From positions 1-64,000 of the forward strand of contig CBDCLY010000002.1 of the NCBI GenBank assembly GCA_965218715.1: a stretch of DNA of 64,000 nt, in the 5' to 3' direction. Numbering within the stretch: the first letter of the stretch is position 1; each line of letters opens with the position of its first letter. This document shows positions 1 to 9,612 of the stretch, piece by piece. A program made the position numbers and the translations under genes. The notes under the pieces were generated by a model, which was not told where the DNA came from, made no database searches, and saw only the letters and a program-made list of their open reading frames with translations. This DNA comes from CBDCLY01 sp965218715. GTDB lineage: Bacteria > Bacteroidota > Bacteroidia > Flavobacteriales_E > Vicingaceae.

Positions 1-3000
1 CAATTGTTTCTATGGTGTTATTTCCTAGGTTGATGATGCTTAAATCGACCTGCAAAAACCCATCACTAGTTTCCGACAAAAGGATTTGGTTTAAAGCCGC
101 ATCCAAATAATATGGAAGTGCACGAACAGACTTACTAGAACTATCTAAACAATCATTGATACTCTTTACCTTCAATTTAAGGATGTAATTACCAGTATCT
201 AAATAGCTGTAATCAGGAATTTCATCCAAGGATTGATCTCCATTGCCAAATTCCCAAAAATAATCTACAGCGTCTTGAGATAAATTGTCAAGCTTTAGTT
301 TAAAAGGGATCCCCGTGTTGTTGTTTAGAATGTTAAACTCTGCTTTTGGATTAGGGTGTATTAATAGTGATTTACTCGTACTGTCTACACAATTGTTCTT
401 AGTGCTTACCCTTAAATTTAAATTGTACAATCCATTTATCGGAGCAGAAAAAATGGGGTTCTCTAAATATGAGGTATCCGAATTATTAAAAATAAAACGA
501 TACGTTTTTAAACTATCGTCCAAAACAGAACTCTGATTTATAACAGAAAAGTCAGAATTCTCACAAGTTGTACTTGTACTAAAATCAGCAATAGGGCTAT
601 TGAACACTTTTATAGTATCCCTTACTGTGCTCGCACAATTACTATCGCTTCTCACCCTTAGAACCACCAATTTATCTCCTGCAGTATTGAATTTTATTAT
701 TGGATTTTGCTCTAAACTGATCTGACCATCAATTGCCCACAAATAATCAAAGATGTTTCCACTTGCTAATTGTGAATGATCTGTGAAAAAGCTTGAATCA
801 CTTAAACAAGATCCGGTATACGAATAATCCACATTCGGGCTTGGGTTAACCAATTTCATTTGACTAGTGGTGTCTAAACAGCCTTGATCTGTTTCAGCTA
901 TTAAGGTAATTTGATAGTTTCCTAGCGTATCATAAATATGCGATGGATTTGAGGCAATTGAAGTATTGTTAAGACTACTAGGATCTCCAAAATTCCATCG
1001 AGTACCAGCAATTATTCCAGTTACTACTGAACTTTGATCAATAAAATTGATTCCTGATTTTGAACAATTATTAACTGAGTTAAAATCTGCTATAGGCTTA
1101 GGATGAATATCAATTTGTTGAATACTGGAATCAATACAACCTATATTAGTTGTAACTGTTAAACGAATTTGATAAGATCCAGCGTTCGGAAATACATGAG
1201 TGGTGTTTTGAGTAGTATCACCATTTCCATCACCAAAATCCCAAAGCCAATCGACTAAAGTGTCACCGGTTGGTGGAGCAGAGTTATCAGTAAAGACAAG
1301 CGTATCTAAAAAACAAAATTGACTACTTAGAAAATCTACATTAGGCACATCTCCTTTAATCTGAATTTGAATAGAATCTCGAATCATGCATCCATTTTTG
1401 GATAATTCTACCCAATACAAACCAGCAGAATCTAAAACAATATCACTTGTATTTAAACCATTTGACCAAGAATACTGCTGGATTCCAGAAACAGGGTTAA
1501 TTAATCCCACTTTACTCCCTTTGCAATAACTGGTGTCTGGCCCAAGTGTTAAGCCATGCAAACTAGAGTCTACTGATATTTGAATGGTATCTGAAAATTT
1601 GCATTGAAAGGCATCTACTACTTCTAAATCGTAACTTCCTTGAACATTGACTCGGATAGAATCTAAAATTGATCCCGTATTCCATGAATAGTCCACATTA
1701 GTAAACATAGAATCTGGTCTTAATACAATGGTATTATTAAAACATATACTAGTGTCAATACCTAAATTAAAACTTGGATGATTGATGTGAAAATCTATCG
1801 TATCAGATGAGTTTTCACCAAAACAATTGCTTGCATTCACAATGTATTGGGCAGTGCTGTCTAATAAAAGATAAGGAGTGGAATCATTGGTATTCCATGA
1901 ATAAGAATAGGCAGCTGGTCCGGCAATAATTGCCAAAGATTCACCAAAACAAAGGGTTGTATCCTCAAAGGGAAGGTCCAGTACAAAATGACTGGTATCT
2001 TTAATAAAAAAGATAGAATCTACATGCACTCTTCTAAATACATCAGTAACACTAAGTACGTATTTTCCTGCAGAATCAATTTGAATGTTGGATGTAGTAT
2101 CCCCAGTGCTCCATAGGTATTGATTGTAAGCAGTATTGCTAATGTCCAATTGTTGTGGAAATGAGCACACCAATTGATCTGAACCTAAATTTAAGGGTGG
2201 CGCATACTTGTCCATCAAGTAATTATCTATTTGTAAACTAAGGGAATCAGAAATTTGTCCATCAACTAATATCAATTCAGTTAAGAAACCATCCAAGTCA
2301 TCTTCTGATAAACTCAAAGTACTGATACTTGTATCCTCTTGAGGAAGAATATCTGTTTGCATTCCATTTACCCGGTTGGAAATACTATCTCGACTTGCAA
2401 AAACACTCTGCACTACAAATAAACTATCTCCAGAACTTGGCCCATTTAAAAAATTTAAGTCCCTACCTGCATATTCTCTGTTTGAAATTCCAAAAAACCA
2501 TTGCGCATTGTGGTATAAAATTCTTCTTCTAGATTGATTTCCTCTGTGCAAATAGACTAATGAAATGCTAAAATTCTTCGATTGAATTCCATTGCTAAAG
2601 CTATATTTATCAAATCCTCCATCAAATTCCAATGCAGGAAAACCATTCAATACATTGGGACTAAAATTTGCGTACCTGCTAGATTGTGATTGTACTAAAT
2701 GATTATTTGCGCCACTAATATCTCCCCATTGACTAACTTCTAATGGGCCAGTAAGTGTAAGTGCTGTATCTGCTTTATACCAACCTCCTAATCCATTTAT
2801 TCCATCAATTGATAAGAAATCGAAATAGGCAACATTACTAGTGTCTCTTGCCTGTCCATTCCTGAAGGACAATACCCTCCAAAAGTACCTAGCGTCTTGC
2901 AGACCATTAATTTCTTGTTCCAACAAAAAGGTGCTCCATGAATTGGGATTTAAAAATGAACTATCATTCGCAATTTCTAATTGATAAAAGTTGGCAGAGT

Positions 3001-5632
3001 CAGACTCATTCCAAAGAAATTGAACAGAGCCAGTTAATGTTTGGCCAATATTAGGATATACAGTATTAAAGAATGGCGCTGGTGGTGGCCGTTCAGTAAT
3101 AAAAACACTATCGCTAAATTGATTCATGCACTGTTGGTCTGAAGTACCCATTAAAACCACTTCATAATCACCAATCTGCTGATATTGATGCTTTAACGAC
3201 ACCAAATTACTCTGAGAACCATCTCCGAAAGTCCATAAGTAGTTGGGTATAATTCCTTGTGCAATGCTTGAAGTATTGCTAAACCTTACGCTATCTCCTA
3301 AGAAAAAGGACCGAGCGGAAAAAGATATTTTTGGCTGATCAAAAACTTGCACATTTCTTTGTACTGTGTCTTTACAAGATTTGTCACTAGTGACAATTAG
3401 TTGTACAGGATATGCACCTGTTGTGTCATAAATATAATGAGCTTGTTGTACTATTGAAGTATCGGAATTTAATGCTACAACACCAAAATCCCAAAAATAA
3501 CTTTGGATACCTCCAGAAGCAACGGAGCTACTATCAATGAATAGAGTACTATCCTTTTCACAAGGTATCAAAAAGCCAAAATTTGCATCTGGTTTTGGGT
3601 GAATGCTAATGTTTTTTTGGAGAGTCGACTGACAATTAGAATCATTGCTTACAATAAGCCTAATTGAATATGTTCCTGCACTATCGTAATACTGGCTAGA
3701 GTTTTGATTTTGGGAAACCGCTCCATTTCCAAAATCCCAAGACCATGTTTTCAATGGAATTCCCCCACTTGCAATACTTGTATCTATGAATTGGATAGAA
3801 TCTCCAAAACAATTGAATTCTGTTCTAAATCCTAAGCTAGGGGCCTGACTTTTTATTCCAATAATTACCTCATCAAATGCAACACAAGAGTTCTTTGTAA
3901 CTGTAAGTCGGTAAGTTCCAGGATTTTGTACAACAATACTTGAATCAGATGAACCAGTGCTCCAAGAATAGGAATCTATGCCAATAATTGAAGGCATTAA
4001 ACTAATTCGATTCCCGGCACAAAGTGAGGTGTCTGGACCTAGTCCAACGCCAAACAAGGTGGAATCAAATTGAACATTTATGGAATCGATGAAAGAACAT
4101 TGGAAGGCGTCAGTTACTTCTAAAGTATAGGTATCATCTTGGTTTACTGCAATACTTTGACTGGTAGCACCCGTGCTCCATAGGTAAGAAACATTGCTAA
4201 AGTTAGAGTCTGCTTGAAGAATAACATTGTTGCCAAAGCAAGAAGTAGAATCAGAGCCTAAATCAAAGCTAGGAAGGTTAAATTCAACATAAATACTATC
4301 ATTACTTGAATTGCCTAAACAATTTAAAAGGCTTAAAGAATACCAACCTGTAGTTGTAACCTTGATTGTTGAAGTTGAATCACCAGTATTCCACATGAAG
4401 GAATAGCGATCATTTTCCTCTAAACCAATTTGAAGTGTATCTCCAAAACACAAAGTGGTATCATTTCCCAATGTTGCTTGTGGGTTACTAACATCCAAAG
4501 CAATGTGAACACTATCAATGCTTGATCTTCCAAAAATATCATTAACTGTAACGGCATAGGTACCAGAAGAATTGACAGTAATCACCGAATCATTAGATCC
4601 ATTTGACCAAGAATAACTGAGGTATGCATTGCTGTAAGCACTAATTGCATAAGGAAATGAACAAAGAACTTGATCAAAACCTAAGTTAACTGGAGGTGCA
4701 TATTTGTCCATCAAATACGCATCTATTTGCCTGCTTATAGAATCACTAACTCCCCCATTGCATAATATTATCTCAGTGATGTATCCTTCTAATGCATCTT
4801 CGCTAAGTCTTAGGTTATTGCCAGGTATTACAATTGAGGGTTTTTTCTCGTACCGAATTCCATTCACAAAATTAGAAACTGAATCCTGATAGGCATGAAG
4901 TTGTTGTGTAACAAATTGCCCCCTAACAATTAGTTTACCAGCCATTCGGGTTCCGATTTTACTGGTATGCAAATTTCCATCTAAGCCAAAATACCATTGC
5001 GGATTTGTGTACACAAGTCGTCGTCTACTTTGAGTACCAAAGTGATTATAAACCATAGCCACCACATGGTCTTTCTTGGTTAAACCGGAAGAAAATTGAA
5101 GTTTATCAAACGGCTTATCAAATAGTAAGCCTGGTAAAAAATTAAGCACACTATCTTCTAAAACAGGGTTTCGAACAGAAGAAGATTGGTTTAAATGATT
5201 AACATTTGGACTCAAGTCTCTCCATTGATCAACCTCTCCAGATCCATTAATGTTTAAACCGGTATCAGCCTTATACCATCCTGCTAAGCTGTCAATATCT
5301 AATGGGTTAAATACTGAGAATTTATTTATTGGCGTTGAGTCAGTAGCTAAACCATTTACAATGCCAATCACTCTCCAGTAGAACAATCCAGAATTTAATC
5401 TTATGGATACGTTTTTAACTGAAAGTAATGTATCCAAAAATGGACTTTGTACATTGGCTTCTGTTGATATCTTTAGTCTTAGTTCATCGATTGATTCAGG
5501 CATATTCCATTGTAAGGAAAAATCTCCTGAAACTACTTGACCATCTTTAGGTGAAACCAAGCTAGAATTCTGTGCTTGCAGACCAATGGAATAAAAAAAA
5601 CCGAGGGTGAAAAATAGAGAAAGCAATCGCAT
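1..5632 (-). CDS. Giant secreted multidomain surface protein (LamG-like and Ig/PKD-type repeats), 3' end outside window
   Basis: One open frame runs from an ATG at 5632 off the left edge, giving at least 1877 codons. I checked the frame at four places. The N-terminus is a Sec signal peptide (MRLLSLFFTLGFFYSIGLQAQ-like, cut after QAQ). Next comes an Fn3-like segment and a lectin/LamG-like domain beginning near residue 116 (GWYKADTGL, then W-D-S and N). It is followed by about four short Ig-like repeats of the type LGxDTxLCxG...YxWSTG...GxYxVxV, and by PKD domains (WDFGNG, WTFGDG). The Fn3, LamG-like and Ig set then repeats 832 residues later. The remainder is further PKD-like repeats with WxFGDG and conserved Cys. 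Such proteins are usually exported adhesins or T9SS cargo in Bacteroidota. The C-terminus that would show a sorting signal lies outside the window, so the secretion route is inferred. Confidence 0.85.
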   Translation of the reverse strand, partial: MRLLSLFFTLGFFYSIGLQAQNSSLVSPKDGQVVSGDFSLQWNMPESIDELRLKISTEANVQSPFLDTLLSVKNVSIRLNSGLFYWRVIGIVNGLATDSTPINKFSVFNPLDIDSLAGWYKADTGLNINGSGEVDQWRDLSPNVNHLNQSSSVRNPVLEDSVLNFLPGLLFDKPFDKLQFSSGLTKKDHVVAMVYNHFGTQSRRRLVYTNPQWYFGLDGNLHTSKIGTRMAGKLIVRGQFVTQQLHAYQDSVSNFVNGIRYEKKPSIVIPGNNLRLSEDALEGYITEIILCNGGVSDSISRQIDAYLMDKYAPPVNLGFDQVLCSFPYAISAYSNAYLSYSWSNGSNDSVITVNSSGTYAVTVNDIFGRSSIDSVHIALDVSNPQATLGNDTTLCFGDTLQIGLEENDRYSFMWNTGDSTSTIKVTTTGWYSLSLLNCLGNSSNDSIYVEFNLPSFDLGSDSTSCFGNNVILQADSNFSNVSYLWSTGATSQSIAVNQDDTYTLEVTDAFQCSFIDSINVQFDSTLFGVGLGPDTSLCAGNRISLMPSIIGIDSYSWSTGSSDSSIVVQNPGTYRLTVTKNSCVAFDEVIIGIKSQAPSLGFRTEFNCFGDSIQFIDTSIASGGIPLKTWSWDFGNGAVSQNQNSSQYYDSAGTYSIRLIVSNDSNCQSTLQKNISIHPKPDANFGFLIPCEKDSTLFIDSSSVASGGIQSYFWDFGVVALNSDTSIVQQAHYIYDTTGAYPVQLIVTSDKSCKDTVQRNVQVFDQPKISFSARSFFLGDSVRFSNTSSIAQGIIPNYLWTFGDGSQSNLVSLKHQYQQIGDYEVVLMGTSDQQCMNQFSDSVFITERPPPAPFFNTVYPNIGQTLTGSVQFLWNESDSANFYQLEIANDSSFLNPNSWSTFLLEQEINGLQDARYFWRVLSFRNGQARDTSNVAYFDFLSIDGINGLGGWYKADTALTLTGPLEVSQWGDISGANNHLVQSQSSRYANFSPNVLNGFPALEFDGGFDKYSFSNGIQSKNFSISLVYLHRGNQSRRRILYHNAQWFFGISNREYAGRDLNFLNGPSSGDSLFVVQSVFASRDSISNRVNGMQTDILPQEDTSISTLSLSEDDLDGFLTELILVDGQISDSLSLQIDNYLMDKYAPPLNLGSDQLVCSFPQQLDISNTAYNQYLWSTGDTTSNIQIDSAGKYVLSVTDVFRRVHVDSIFFIKDTSHFVLDLPFEDTTLCFGESLAIIAGPAAYSYSWNTNDSTPYLLLDSTAQYIVNASNCFGENSSDTIDFHINHPSFNLGIDTSICFNNTIVLRPDSMFTNVDYSWNTGSILDSIRVNVQGSYDLEVVDAFQCKFSDTIQISVDSSLHGLTLGPDTSYCKGSKVGLINPVSGIQQYSWSNGLNTSDIVLDSAGLYWVELSKNGCMIRDSIQIQIKGDVPNVDFLSSQFCFLDTLVFTDNSAPPTGDTLVDWLWDFGDGNGDTTQNTTHVFPNAGSYQIRLTVTTNIGCIDSSIQQIDIHPKPIADFNSVNNCSKSGINFIDQSSVVTGIIAGTRWNFGDPSSLNNTSIASNPSHIYDTLGNYQITLIAETDQGCLDTTSQMKLVNPSPNVDYSYTGSCLSDSSFFTDHSQLASGNIFDYLWAIDGQISLEQNPIIKFNTAGDKLVVLRVRSDSNCASTVRDTIKVFNSPIADFSTSTTCENSDFSVINQSSVLDDSLKTYRFIFNNSDTSYLENPIFSAPINGLYNLNLRVSTKNNCVDSTSKSLLIHPNPKAEFNILNNNTGIPFKLKLDNLSQDAVDYFWEFGNGDQSLDEIPDYSYLDTGNYILKLKVKSINDCLDSSSKSVRALPYYLDAALNQILLSETSDGFLQVDLSIINLGNNTIETI

Positions 5633-5710
5633 ATCTCAAAGTTAACCAACTTTAGCCTTTCATTTTTAGTGGATGCTTTAGGAAATTGTGCTAAATGCTT
5701 ACTTAATCTT

Positions 5711-5718
5711 TACTTTAG
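5711..5718 (+). promoter_or_regulatory. Candidate -7 box (TACTTTAG) for the membrane protein gene
   Basis: TACTTTAG matches the Bacteroidota consensus TAnnTTTG at all but one position. A TTG lies at 5686-5688, 22 bases upstream. The likely TTG start codon follows 15 bases downstream. The 101-bp divergent gap with the giant surface gene holds nothing else I recognise. Confidence 0.35.
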
Positions 5719-5733
5719 CAAAAAATTACGCTA

Positions 5734-7071
5734 TTGTTTGTAGTTGGCATCAGCAGTCTTGATATTGTGGTATCTGTCATTTATTTGATGGCGATACTTT
5801 TCTTGGCTTTTAATATTAAATCAAGGATAACCAACGAGAATCAAAGGCGATTTTTTATTCCTTTTGTTGTTTCTAAGTTAATTTATACTATTCTCTTTGT
5901 GGTAATCCACATCTTTGTTTACAATGGTGGAGACACATTCCTATTTTTTGCTGGCGGAAATTTTATTGCAGACCAAATATTGGCTAATCCTTCAGGAATT
6001 CTTACTTATCTTTTTGGTTCTTTTGAACAATTGCAGCACCTACAATACTCGGAGAATTATGCAATAGTTTATTCATTCAGGGATTCAACCACCCTCGCAA
6101 TGAGTCAGGTTACCTCTCTTTTTTGCATGCTTGGATTAAAGCTTTATTTGGCCACAAGTCTGGTATTTACTACCATAACTGCATTTGGATTTTGGAGGCT
6201 TTACACCACTATCGCCAAATTGTATCCAGGTTTAGAATTGATTCTGTCGTTTTGTGTTCTTTTTTATCCAACCCTTGGAATTTGGGGATCCGGAATTTTA
6301 AAGGATCCTTTGATTGTTGCCTCAATTGGGTACATGTTATATGGTGTTTCAGGTATTATTGAAGGAAATAAAATTCTGGTTAAGAGCATTACCATCCTAA
6401 TCGGGGCTTGGCTTTGCTTCAACTTAAAACCCTATATCCTTTACACTTTTGTGCCTGCGATATTACTGTGGGTTCAAGGGAAAATATCACGGAAACTCTC
6501 ATTTACTGCTAACATTATTTCCCTTCCTATTATCTTAACTACTTTCATTATAGGAGGTTTTTTCTTCTTGAGAACAGTGTCGGAAGGAGCAGGTAAGTAT
6601 TCCTTAGAAAACGTGCAAAACGTTGCCATTGGTTTCCAAAGTTGGCATACTTACCTTGCAGAAAACAGGAATCAATCTGGATACAGTTTAGGTGAAGTAG
6701 AATTTACAGCGCAAGGAGTCTTATTAAAGACTCCTGAAGCACTTTTTGTAACTTATTATAGACCAGCCATAACAGAGATCAGAAACTTTGCTACAGGATT
6801 AGAAGGAATACAATCAAATATTTTATTGCTTCTTACCATTTACATTTTGTTTTCAGTTGGCCCCATCAACTTTTTTAGAATCATGATCCGTAACCATGAT
6901 GTTCGATCATTCATGCTCTTCGCAATTCTATTGGGAGTAGCAGTAGGCTTAACCTCTTATAATTTTGGGGCACTTTCTAGGTATAAAATACCTTGTATTC
7001 CTTTCTTTACGGCTTCATTGGCCATTATTTATTATGAAGGAAAACTAAAAGCTAAGCGTCTAAAGAATTAA
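5734..7071 (+). CDS. Polytopic membrane protein, possible polysaccharide polymerase (Wzy-like)
   Basis: This 445-residue protein is almost entirely hydrophobic, with roughly ten or more predicted membrane segments and a short basic tail (KLKAKRLKN). No soluble catalytic domain is seen. A loop near residues 300-345 holds a polar stretch (FQSWHTYLAENRNQSGYS), and the last segments carry LSRYKIPCIPF. Size, topology and position beside a glycan cluster with its own flippase fit an O-antigen/capsule polymerase or a lipid-linked sugar transferase. This is inference, and no family signature is certain. The start is a TTG at 5734; the first in-frame ATG would remove most of the first membrane segment. 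The 3' end overlaps the convergent nucleotidyltransferase by 20 bp. Confidence 0.6.
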   Translation: MFVVGISSLDIVVSVIYLMAILFLAFNIKSRITNENQRRFFIPFVVSKLIYTILFVVIHIFVYNGGDTFLFFAGGNFIADQILANPSGILTYLFGSFEQLQHLQYSENYAIVYSFRDSTTLAMSQVTSLFCMLGLKLYLATSLVFTTITAFGFWRLYTTIAKLYPGLELILSFCVLFYPTLGIWGSGILKDPLIVASIGYMLYGVSGIIEGNKILVKSITILIGAWLCFNLKPYILYTFVPAILLWVQGKISRKLSFTANIISLPIILTTFIIGGFFFLRTVSEGAGKYSLENVQNVAIGFQSWHTYLAENRNQSGYSLGEVEFTAQGVLLKTPEALFVTYYRPAITEIRNFATGLEGIQSNILLLLTIYILFSVGPINFFRIMIRNHDVRSFMLFAILLGVAVGLTSYNFGALSRYKIPCIPFFTASLAIIYYEGKLKAKRLKN

Positions 7072-7726
7072 TGGTCTTCAATTGTTCCATGGTATCAACC
7101 GTAAACCATTTATCTGGTCTAACATTGGAACAATACAATTGTTTTTTTTGCATCAATTGCATCCAAACTTGGTAAAAATCATCTTTTGGAGATGTTAATT
7201 CATTCACCTTCTTTGGATGAATTACCTGAATTCCAGAACAATATTTATCACTTTGTTGTTTCCTATCCAAGGATTGAACAACATTGTTTTTCTCGAAGAT
7301 ATAATCTCCAGCAAGTCCTTCTATTGGATCCACTGGAACCACCATACAAGCTGGTGATCCAAGTTTAAAATAGTCATCTGCTAAAGCCTCGAAGTTTAAG
7401 TCGATCACATTATCACAGGTGAGCAAGAAAACGGGTTCATCCAATTGACTCAAAAGACTATTGTATATCCACCAAGAATTGCCCTTTCCTTCAGTATTAA
7501 TAACGGAAGATACATTGTGTTCAATTACATGTTTGGCTAAGTCTGCCTTTTTATATCCAACTGTTATGTGAATATTAGGGATAAGGGTTTGAATTTTTTC
7601 TATACCATTAACAATTAGAGTAGTGTCACCTAATTGCGCCATGGCCTTAGGAATCTCATTGGTTAATGGCATCATTCTGGAACCTCTTCCAGCAGCCATA
7701 ATTACAGCATGTTTGATCATTGTCAT
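7052..7726 (-). CDS. Sugar-phosphate nucleotidyltransferase family protein
   Basis: This 224-residue protein has the NTP_transferase fold. Its N-terminal nucleotide-binding signature is AAGRGSRMMPLT (residues 11-22), followed by a conserved Lys in EIPKAMAQ. A metal-binding Asp sits in LLTCDN near residue 104. It should transfer a nucleotide from NTP to a sugar- or alcohol-phosphate, making an activated precursor. The short length and the lack of a left-handed helix resemble LicC-type cytidylyltransferases or D-glycero-manno-heptose-type enzymes. The substrate cannot be read from sequence. It is the last gene of the coupled glycan operon: its ATG overlaps the upstream stop (TAATG). A second in-frame ATG two codons later is also possible. 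Confidence 0.8.
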   Translation of the reverse strand: MTMIKHAVIMAAGRGSRMMPLTNEIPKAMAQLGDTTLIVNGIEKIQTLIPNIHITVGYKKADLAKHVIEHNVSSVINTEGKGNSWWIYNSLLSQLDEPVFLLTCDNVIDLNFEALADDYFKLGSPACMVVPVDPIEGLAGDYIFEKNNVVQSLDRKQQSDKYCSGIQVIHPKKVNELTSPKDDFYQVWMQLMQKKQLYCSNVRPDKWFTVDTMEQLKTINSLDA

Positions 7727-8679
7727 TACTGCTCTTCTACGGGAGGGTTGTCAATAATGTTTAAAATTTCTTCCTCTGAAAGTCGGGTTGCATTAGCGGA
7801 AGAAAAAATCTCTTCCAGTGGATTTTCTACTTTATCATTAAATGAGATAATGTAATGCCTAACTCCATCAAAGTCTTTAGTTCTGGTATATGGCAATTCT
7901 GTTTCACCAATCAAGAATTCATCATCTCTTTCACCAGGTCTTCCTTCAATTCTTTGATACTCTCCTCCCCTGTGCTTGGTCCATGTAGTTAACAAATCTT
8001 CAATTTGTGCTGCCTTCATTTCTCTAGAAAGTACTTTGCCTTGCAATTCTTCCATGTTATCCATAGCAGTAATTACCAATTTCACAGCTTCATCAACCGT
8101 AAAAAAGAACCTGCGCATTTCTGGACCAGTGGTTCCAATTACTTTGGTTTCTTCATGCATCTTTTTCCAGATGGTAAGCACAGAGCCTGTGGACCAAGCA
8201 ACGTTTCCATATCTAACACAACAAAAACGAGTTTTGGTTTTCCCATTCATAGAACAAAATACACGTTCCATCAATGCCTTAGTTAAACCATAAGTATTTC
8301 TTACAGGAGGTGCAGCTTTATCAGTGCTTATTCCTATTACATCCTCAACTCCTTTTTCAACAGCAACTCTAGCAATATTTTGAGATCCCAAGCTATTTAC
8401 ATCAACACATTCCATGGGTTGTTTTTCAGCCAAATCAACAAACTTAGTAGCGGCTGCATGAATAACGATATGAGGTTTAAACTCTGTAAAGGTATCTCTT
8501 ACTGCTTCTATATTTACAATGTCCATAGGAATTGTAGCGCAACCAGTAAACTTTTCTGCAAATGCATTCTGCTTATTATTTCTACCTGTTAGAATTACCT
8601 CAAACTGATCTTTCAGTTGCAAAGCCAATTGGCGTCCTAGAAATCCAGTTCCACCAGTTATTAAAATTGTTTTTTTCAT
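7726..8679 (-). CDS. CapD/FlaA1-type nucleotide-sugar dehydratase/epimerase
   Basis: This 317-residue extended short-chain dehydrogenase belongs to the polysaccharide biosynthesis (CapD-like) family. The NAD(P)-binding GGTGFLGRQ motif is at residues 8-16. The HAAA segment is near residue 74, the family-typical STDKAAPP near 118-125, and the catalytic YxxxK (YGLTK) near 130. Relatives are UDP-GlcNAc 4,6-dehydratases/5-epimerases and C4 epimerases that make precursors of deoxy-amino sugars. The protein is shorter than membrane-bound CapD and has no N-terminal membrane segments, so it resembles soluble PseB/FnlA-type enzymes. It is translationally coupled to the GT2 gene before it (ATGA overlap) and to the nucleotidyltransferase after it. 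The exact sugar is unknown. Confidence 0.85.
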   Translation of the reverse strand: MKKTILITGGTGFLGRQLALQLKDQFEVILTGRNNKQNAFAEKFTGCATIPMDIVNIEAVRDTFTEFKPHIVIHAAATKFVDLAEKQPMECVDVNSLGSQNIARVAVEKGVEDVIGISTDKAAPPVRNTYGLTKALMERVFCSMNGKTKTRFCCVRYGNVAWSTGSVLTIWKKMHEETKVIGTTGPEMRRFFFTVDEAVKLVITAMDNMEELQGKVLSREMKAAQIEDLLTTWTKHRGGEYQRIEGRPGERDDEFLIGETELPYTRTKDFDGVRHYIISFNDKVENPLEEIFSSANATRLSEEEILNIIDNPPVEEQ

Positions 8680-9605
8680 GATCTATTGAAATATTTCTTT
8701 GATAGTTTAAAATTTGCGATTTGTGCCACACGCATGAAATGTGGATCCAAAATTAATTTAGATTTTAGTTTTAAGGCTGTTTTTAGGTATTTTTTTGCTT
8801 CTTCAAACAATCCGCTCTCATTGGCACTAGTAGCAGCAAAAACATACACTGCTGCTCTCATGTCATTTTCAAATTGCCCAAAGGTTTTATTCACCATTTC
8901 ATTTTTCAGTAAGCCTTCTATAATGTATTCTTTACGCTTTACTACTTCTGTTAAATTATATGAACTAATTGATCTGCCTGTATGAAATCTAACCCCATTA
9001 TTCACTTCAGGAATTACACCTAATCGATATTCCGCTCTGATCCTCACCCAAAGCTCCCAATCTTCTGAACCTAAAATCTTTGGATCTTCATTAAACAAGT
9101 ATTTGGAGAGAACTTCTTGAGACAGAAATACTCCTATGCAGGATATAAAATTACCCATTGCTAATCTCTTCAACTGCTTTGACTCCGGCGGGTATCGGTA
9201 TGAATTTAAAAGCTTTTTTTCGTCATTGACCAATTCATAGTAATTATGGAAAAAATGACAATCAGGATTCCTAGCTATGAAATCCGCAGCGGAAGCCAAA
9301 TTGTTTGAATACATAAAATCATCAGAGTCTAAGAGGGTAACAAATTTCCCATTGGCTGCTTTGAAACCAACATTCCTTGCAGAAGCTCTTTCTATGTTTT
9401 CCGAATTGACCATCAATCGAATTCGACCTTCATCAACCAAGGGCTGTAAGCGCTCAACGGTATTGTCTGTTGACGCATTATCAACAACAATTATCTCGTA
9501 ATCTTTACAAGTTTGTTGAAAAACACTTTCCAAGGTTTCCATTATTAAATCTTCACGATTGTAACTAGGTATTACTATTGAAAACAATGGTTGTTCTTGA
9601 GTCAT
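8676..9605 (-). CDS. Glycosyltransferase family 2
   Basis: This 309-residue GT-A fold enzyme opens with FSIVIPSYNRED (residues 8-19). It carries the nucleotide-binding segment VVDNASTDNT, and a DSDD metal site (the DXD motif) near residue 94. GT2 enzymes of this kind transfer a sugar from a nucleotide-sugar to a growing lipid-linked glycan at the cytoplasmic face of the inner membrane. The C-terminal third (about residues 220-309) is helical and basic (KKYLKTALKLKSK), possibly for membrane association. It lies 7 bp after the GT4 gene and overlaps the CapD-like gene by 4 bp, so it belongs to the same operon. The sugar specificity cannot be inferred. Confidence 0.88.
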   Translation of the reverse strand: MTQEQPLFSIVIPSYNREDLIMETLESVFQQTCKDYEIIVVDNASTDNTVERLQPLVDEGRIRLMVNSENIERASARNVGFKAANGKFVTLLDSDDFMYSNNLASAADFIARNPDCHFFHNYYELVNDEKKLLNSYRYPPESKQLKRLAMGNFISCIGVFLSQEVLSKYLFNEDPKILGSEDWELWVRIRAEYRLGVIPEVNNGVRFHTGRSISSYNLTEVVKRKEYIIEGLLKNEMVNKTFGQFENDMRAAVYVFAATSANESGLFEEAKKYLKTALKLKSKLILDPHFMRVAQIANFKLSKKYFNRS

Positions 9606-9612
9606 TCTAAAT

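Noticed and set aside
7976..8293. Open frames opposite to the CapD-like gene, and similar frames opposite to other genes
   Set aside because: They lie wholly antisense to well-recognised genes and have no family features or initiation signals.
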